Assembly (NCBI GenBank): GCA_911728455.2
Contig: OU452226.1
Location: forward strand, 11,507,498-11,571,497
DNA: 64,000 nt
Source: Marthasterias glacialis
Lineage: Eukaryota > Echinodermata > Asteroidea > Forcipulatida > Asteriidae
Direction of reading: 5' to 3'
In this document: positions 61,995-64,000 of the stretch, in pieces
Layout of the letters: every line of letters begins with the position of its first letter
Position numbering within the stretch: the stretch's first letter is position 1
The notes under the pieces: generated by a model
Told to the model about the DNA's origin: nothing
Databases searched by the model: none
The model's input: only the letters and a program-made list of their open reading frames with translations
Position numbers and translations under genes: made by a program

Positions 61995-64000
61995 CTGTAA
62001 GGAAAGATGAATACAAAAATGGTTAGAATAATCAATTGGTGATTGAGAAATGAGATGGAATAGAACCTTGTGATTGATTTGTCCTTTATGAATCTCTTCA
62101 CTTGTTTTCATTTCTTTCGATTTTACTTCTGATTACATTGCTGGATTCTTTAATAAATATTACAACAATAAACAACCATTTGCTTCCAAGCTGAAGACAC
62201 TCATTCTGAATGAAAATGTTGTTTTGTTGAAACCTTTTGAGAGAGAACTTTTCCGAATAAACCAAGATTAACCTTGGCTAATTTTAATTCAAAGTTTTTA
62301 AAAGGTACATATTTCAGATGAACAAAACACCAGAAAAATTGTTTCTCAAAACAGGGAGACTGCCAACATACACTTGTACATGTACATTGTGTAAGGGCTG
62401 GATAGCTCAGTTGGTAGAGCTTCAGTACATTTAGCCAGTCAATTTTTCTTTGTTCACCCCAAAATTTATTTTACAACAATTACTCGTAACATTCTCTGTA
62501 CATAAATTATCGTAAATATCGCATGACCACACATGTACTTTCACTGTGCACAATAATTAAATAATTTTCTTTTTGATACAATTTCACTCCAAGGACTTGG
62601 GTACATGGTCGTTTTGTTTTCTCTCTCTCTCAACAAATCAGAATAGCTTTACAGGATACACAGCCATCCCATTTGGGCAAACCTTTTAGCCTAATCCCCT
62701 CTGAAATCTTCACGCCCCACTTGCGAGAGACAATATTGCCAATGCTGAAACGAAAGCGATAGGGCAGTGCACACGTACAACCTACACTACCAGGGCACAG
62801 CATAGAGGCCTGGGCCTACAAATGTATGATGTGATATAGAGCGGAAAATGAGGAAAGGCTCAAGAGCTTCCCAAAATACACCACAAACGGGTTTTAATGC
62901 GGTAACCTTTTGCCAACATCCCTTAAAGGGACGATTCTTTTTTTTGATACTTGCCCTTGTATTCCCAGCCTATAGCTCCATTAGATTAGAGAAGTGAGCA
63001 AGCTTTTGCAACTTATTCAAATGACCAAGCACATAAATAATTGCTTTAATATTTTAAAACTGCCACTTGGAACCAGCATGTTTATTTTGTTAGGCTTCAT
63101 GTACTAAAGACATTAATTTTTGAAGCAATAATTTTTTTAAATATTTATTGATAATAAAGCAAGTAAACATAGTGTTTGCAGTTTAAATGAATGAGTACAT
63201 GTATATCAAGCACTGGAACAAGTCTACTTGTTATCAATGATTGTACACTTTCTCATTTTCTGCCTTCTTGCCCGAAATAACTAATATAGTGGTTCGTAAT
63301 TAATTTGCATTTTTCCCCGGTTCATTGTTCAACATTCTAACAAATAACACACCATCCCTCCAGACCATAGAAAGTAACTGAAATGAAAGATAATGCCAGA
63401 TATTATCATGACTCCGTGACAGACAATTGATGATAAATGCACTGAAATATATTTAATGTCAACACAAGGGTTTTAGCTGATACATTTTAGTCGTCATGAA
63501 GCCATCGAACCTTCCTTCACTTGATACTCTCCGTTAAAGCAGTAAACAATGAAGTCTTCATCGGGGGGGCTTCAATTATCAAAACACGGTTGCCGATGAG
63601 ACGACAACACGATGAAGGAAGCACAGCATTACACGTCTACCCACACATTTCAGGCCCCCTAGCTAATATAAATATGAGGCGAAAGGAGAGGGGCCCTGGG
63701 GTGCAGGGTCCTCATCGGGACATCTGAAGCATGGCTTCATAATAAAATGTCCGACCGCAACGCACGTTGAAAAAAAGGGGAGAGGGATGACAATAACCCC
63801 GGGGATGATGAAGATGATGGTCATACTTGCTTCCTGTATCAATTGTGTCTTGCACCGACATGTGTTTATCTTATTAGATAATTATATGCTAATTGGAAGT
63901 CATATAGAATATTCAACATTAGTTTAGTTTCTACTTCACTTATATCAGCCGGTCATGGCTATAACATTGAAATGATGTAAACTTGCATGAACAAAAATTA
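61995..64000 (-). other. CLTC intron 1 (partial)
   Basis: No minus-strand sequence that could encode the expected start (MAQ.LPI...) is seen before the window ends, so exon 1 and the promoter lie beyond. A tRNA-like fragment is at 62395-62430. TTAAAGGGAC at 62924 may be a lone transposon end. Confidence 0.7.
62395..62430 (+). repeat. tRNA-like 5' fragment
   Basis: GGCTGGATAGCTCAGTTGGTAGAGC is a strong A box and D arm. No anticodon loop, B box or acceptor end follows, so it is probably a truncated tRNA-derived SINE. Confidence 0.65.

Noticed and set aside
62395-62430. A tRNA gene
   Set aside because: Only the acceptor-start and D arm are present; no T arm or matching 3' acceptor strand follows.
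63521-63727. 68-codon plus-strand frame near the right edge as a gene or CLTC exon 1
   Set aside because: Wrong strand for CLTC, no domain and no splice context; the expected N-terminal clathrin sequence is not encoded there.

Overview
The window looks like nuclear DNA of an animal. It is AT-rich, its genes are split into many small exons by GT-AG introns, and introns and spacers are full of short transposon remnants and minisatellites. The protein sequences and repeat style suggest an invertebrate deuterostome, most likely an echinoderm such as a sea star. That placement is inference; no species marker is visible.

There are two protein-coding genes, facing each other. On the plus strand (7885-16295) is a complete five-exon gene for a secreted somatomedin B plus thrombospondin type 1 protein of 271 residues, an SBSPON (RPE-spondin)-like matrix protein. 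On the minus strand (61994 down to 21785) lies nearly the whole clathrin heavy chain gene, CLTC. I placed 29 consecutive coding exons, all with GT-AG borders and matching phases, giving 1660 residues. Only the first exon (about 14 residues) is missing and should lie beyond 64000. With 14 residues added, the clathrin-box pocket residues and the C-terminal QLMLT motif fall on mammalian numbering. The two genes converge across a 5.5 kb spacer. They act in unrelated processes (extracellular matrix and coated-vesicle formation), and nothing suggests they work together.

Layout: 1-3165 is a repeat block (a 485-bp direct duplication, two tandem 545-bp units, and an AAT microsatellite with four hairpin inserts). 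3166-7884 is spacer with a TTAA-flanked MITE and a fold-back palindrome. 7885-16295 is the SBSPON-like gene, with a 5.7 kb first intron. 16296-21784 is the shared 3' spacer. 21785-61994 is CLTC. 61995-64000 is CLTC intron 1.

The introns hold the main novelty: several MITE families whose target duplications can be read directly (TA, TAA, TTAA), a three-level nested transposon in CLTC intron 6, two 5'-truncated LINE copies, tRNA-derived fragments and five intronic tandem arrays. I saw no CRISPR array, no operon-like system and no third gene. The window is an ordinary gene region with a well-preserved transposon record, not evidence of a new enzymatic system.
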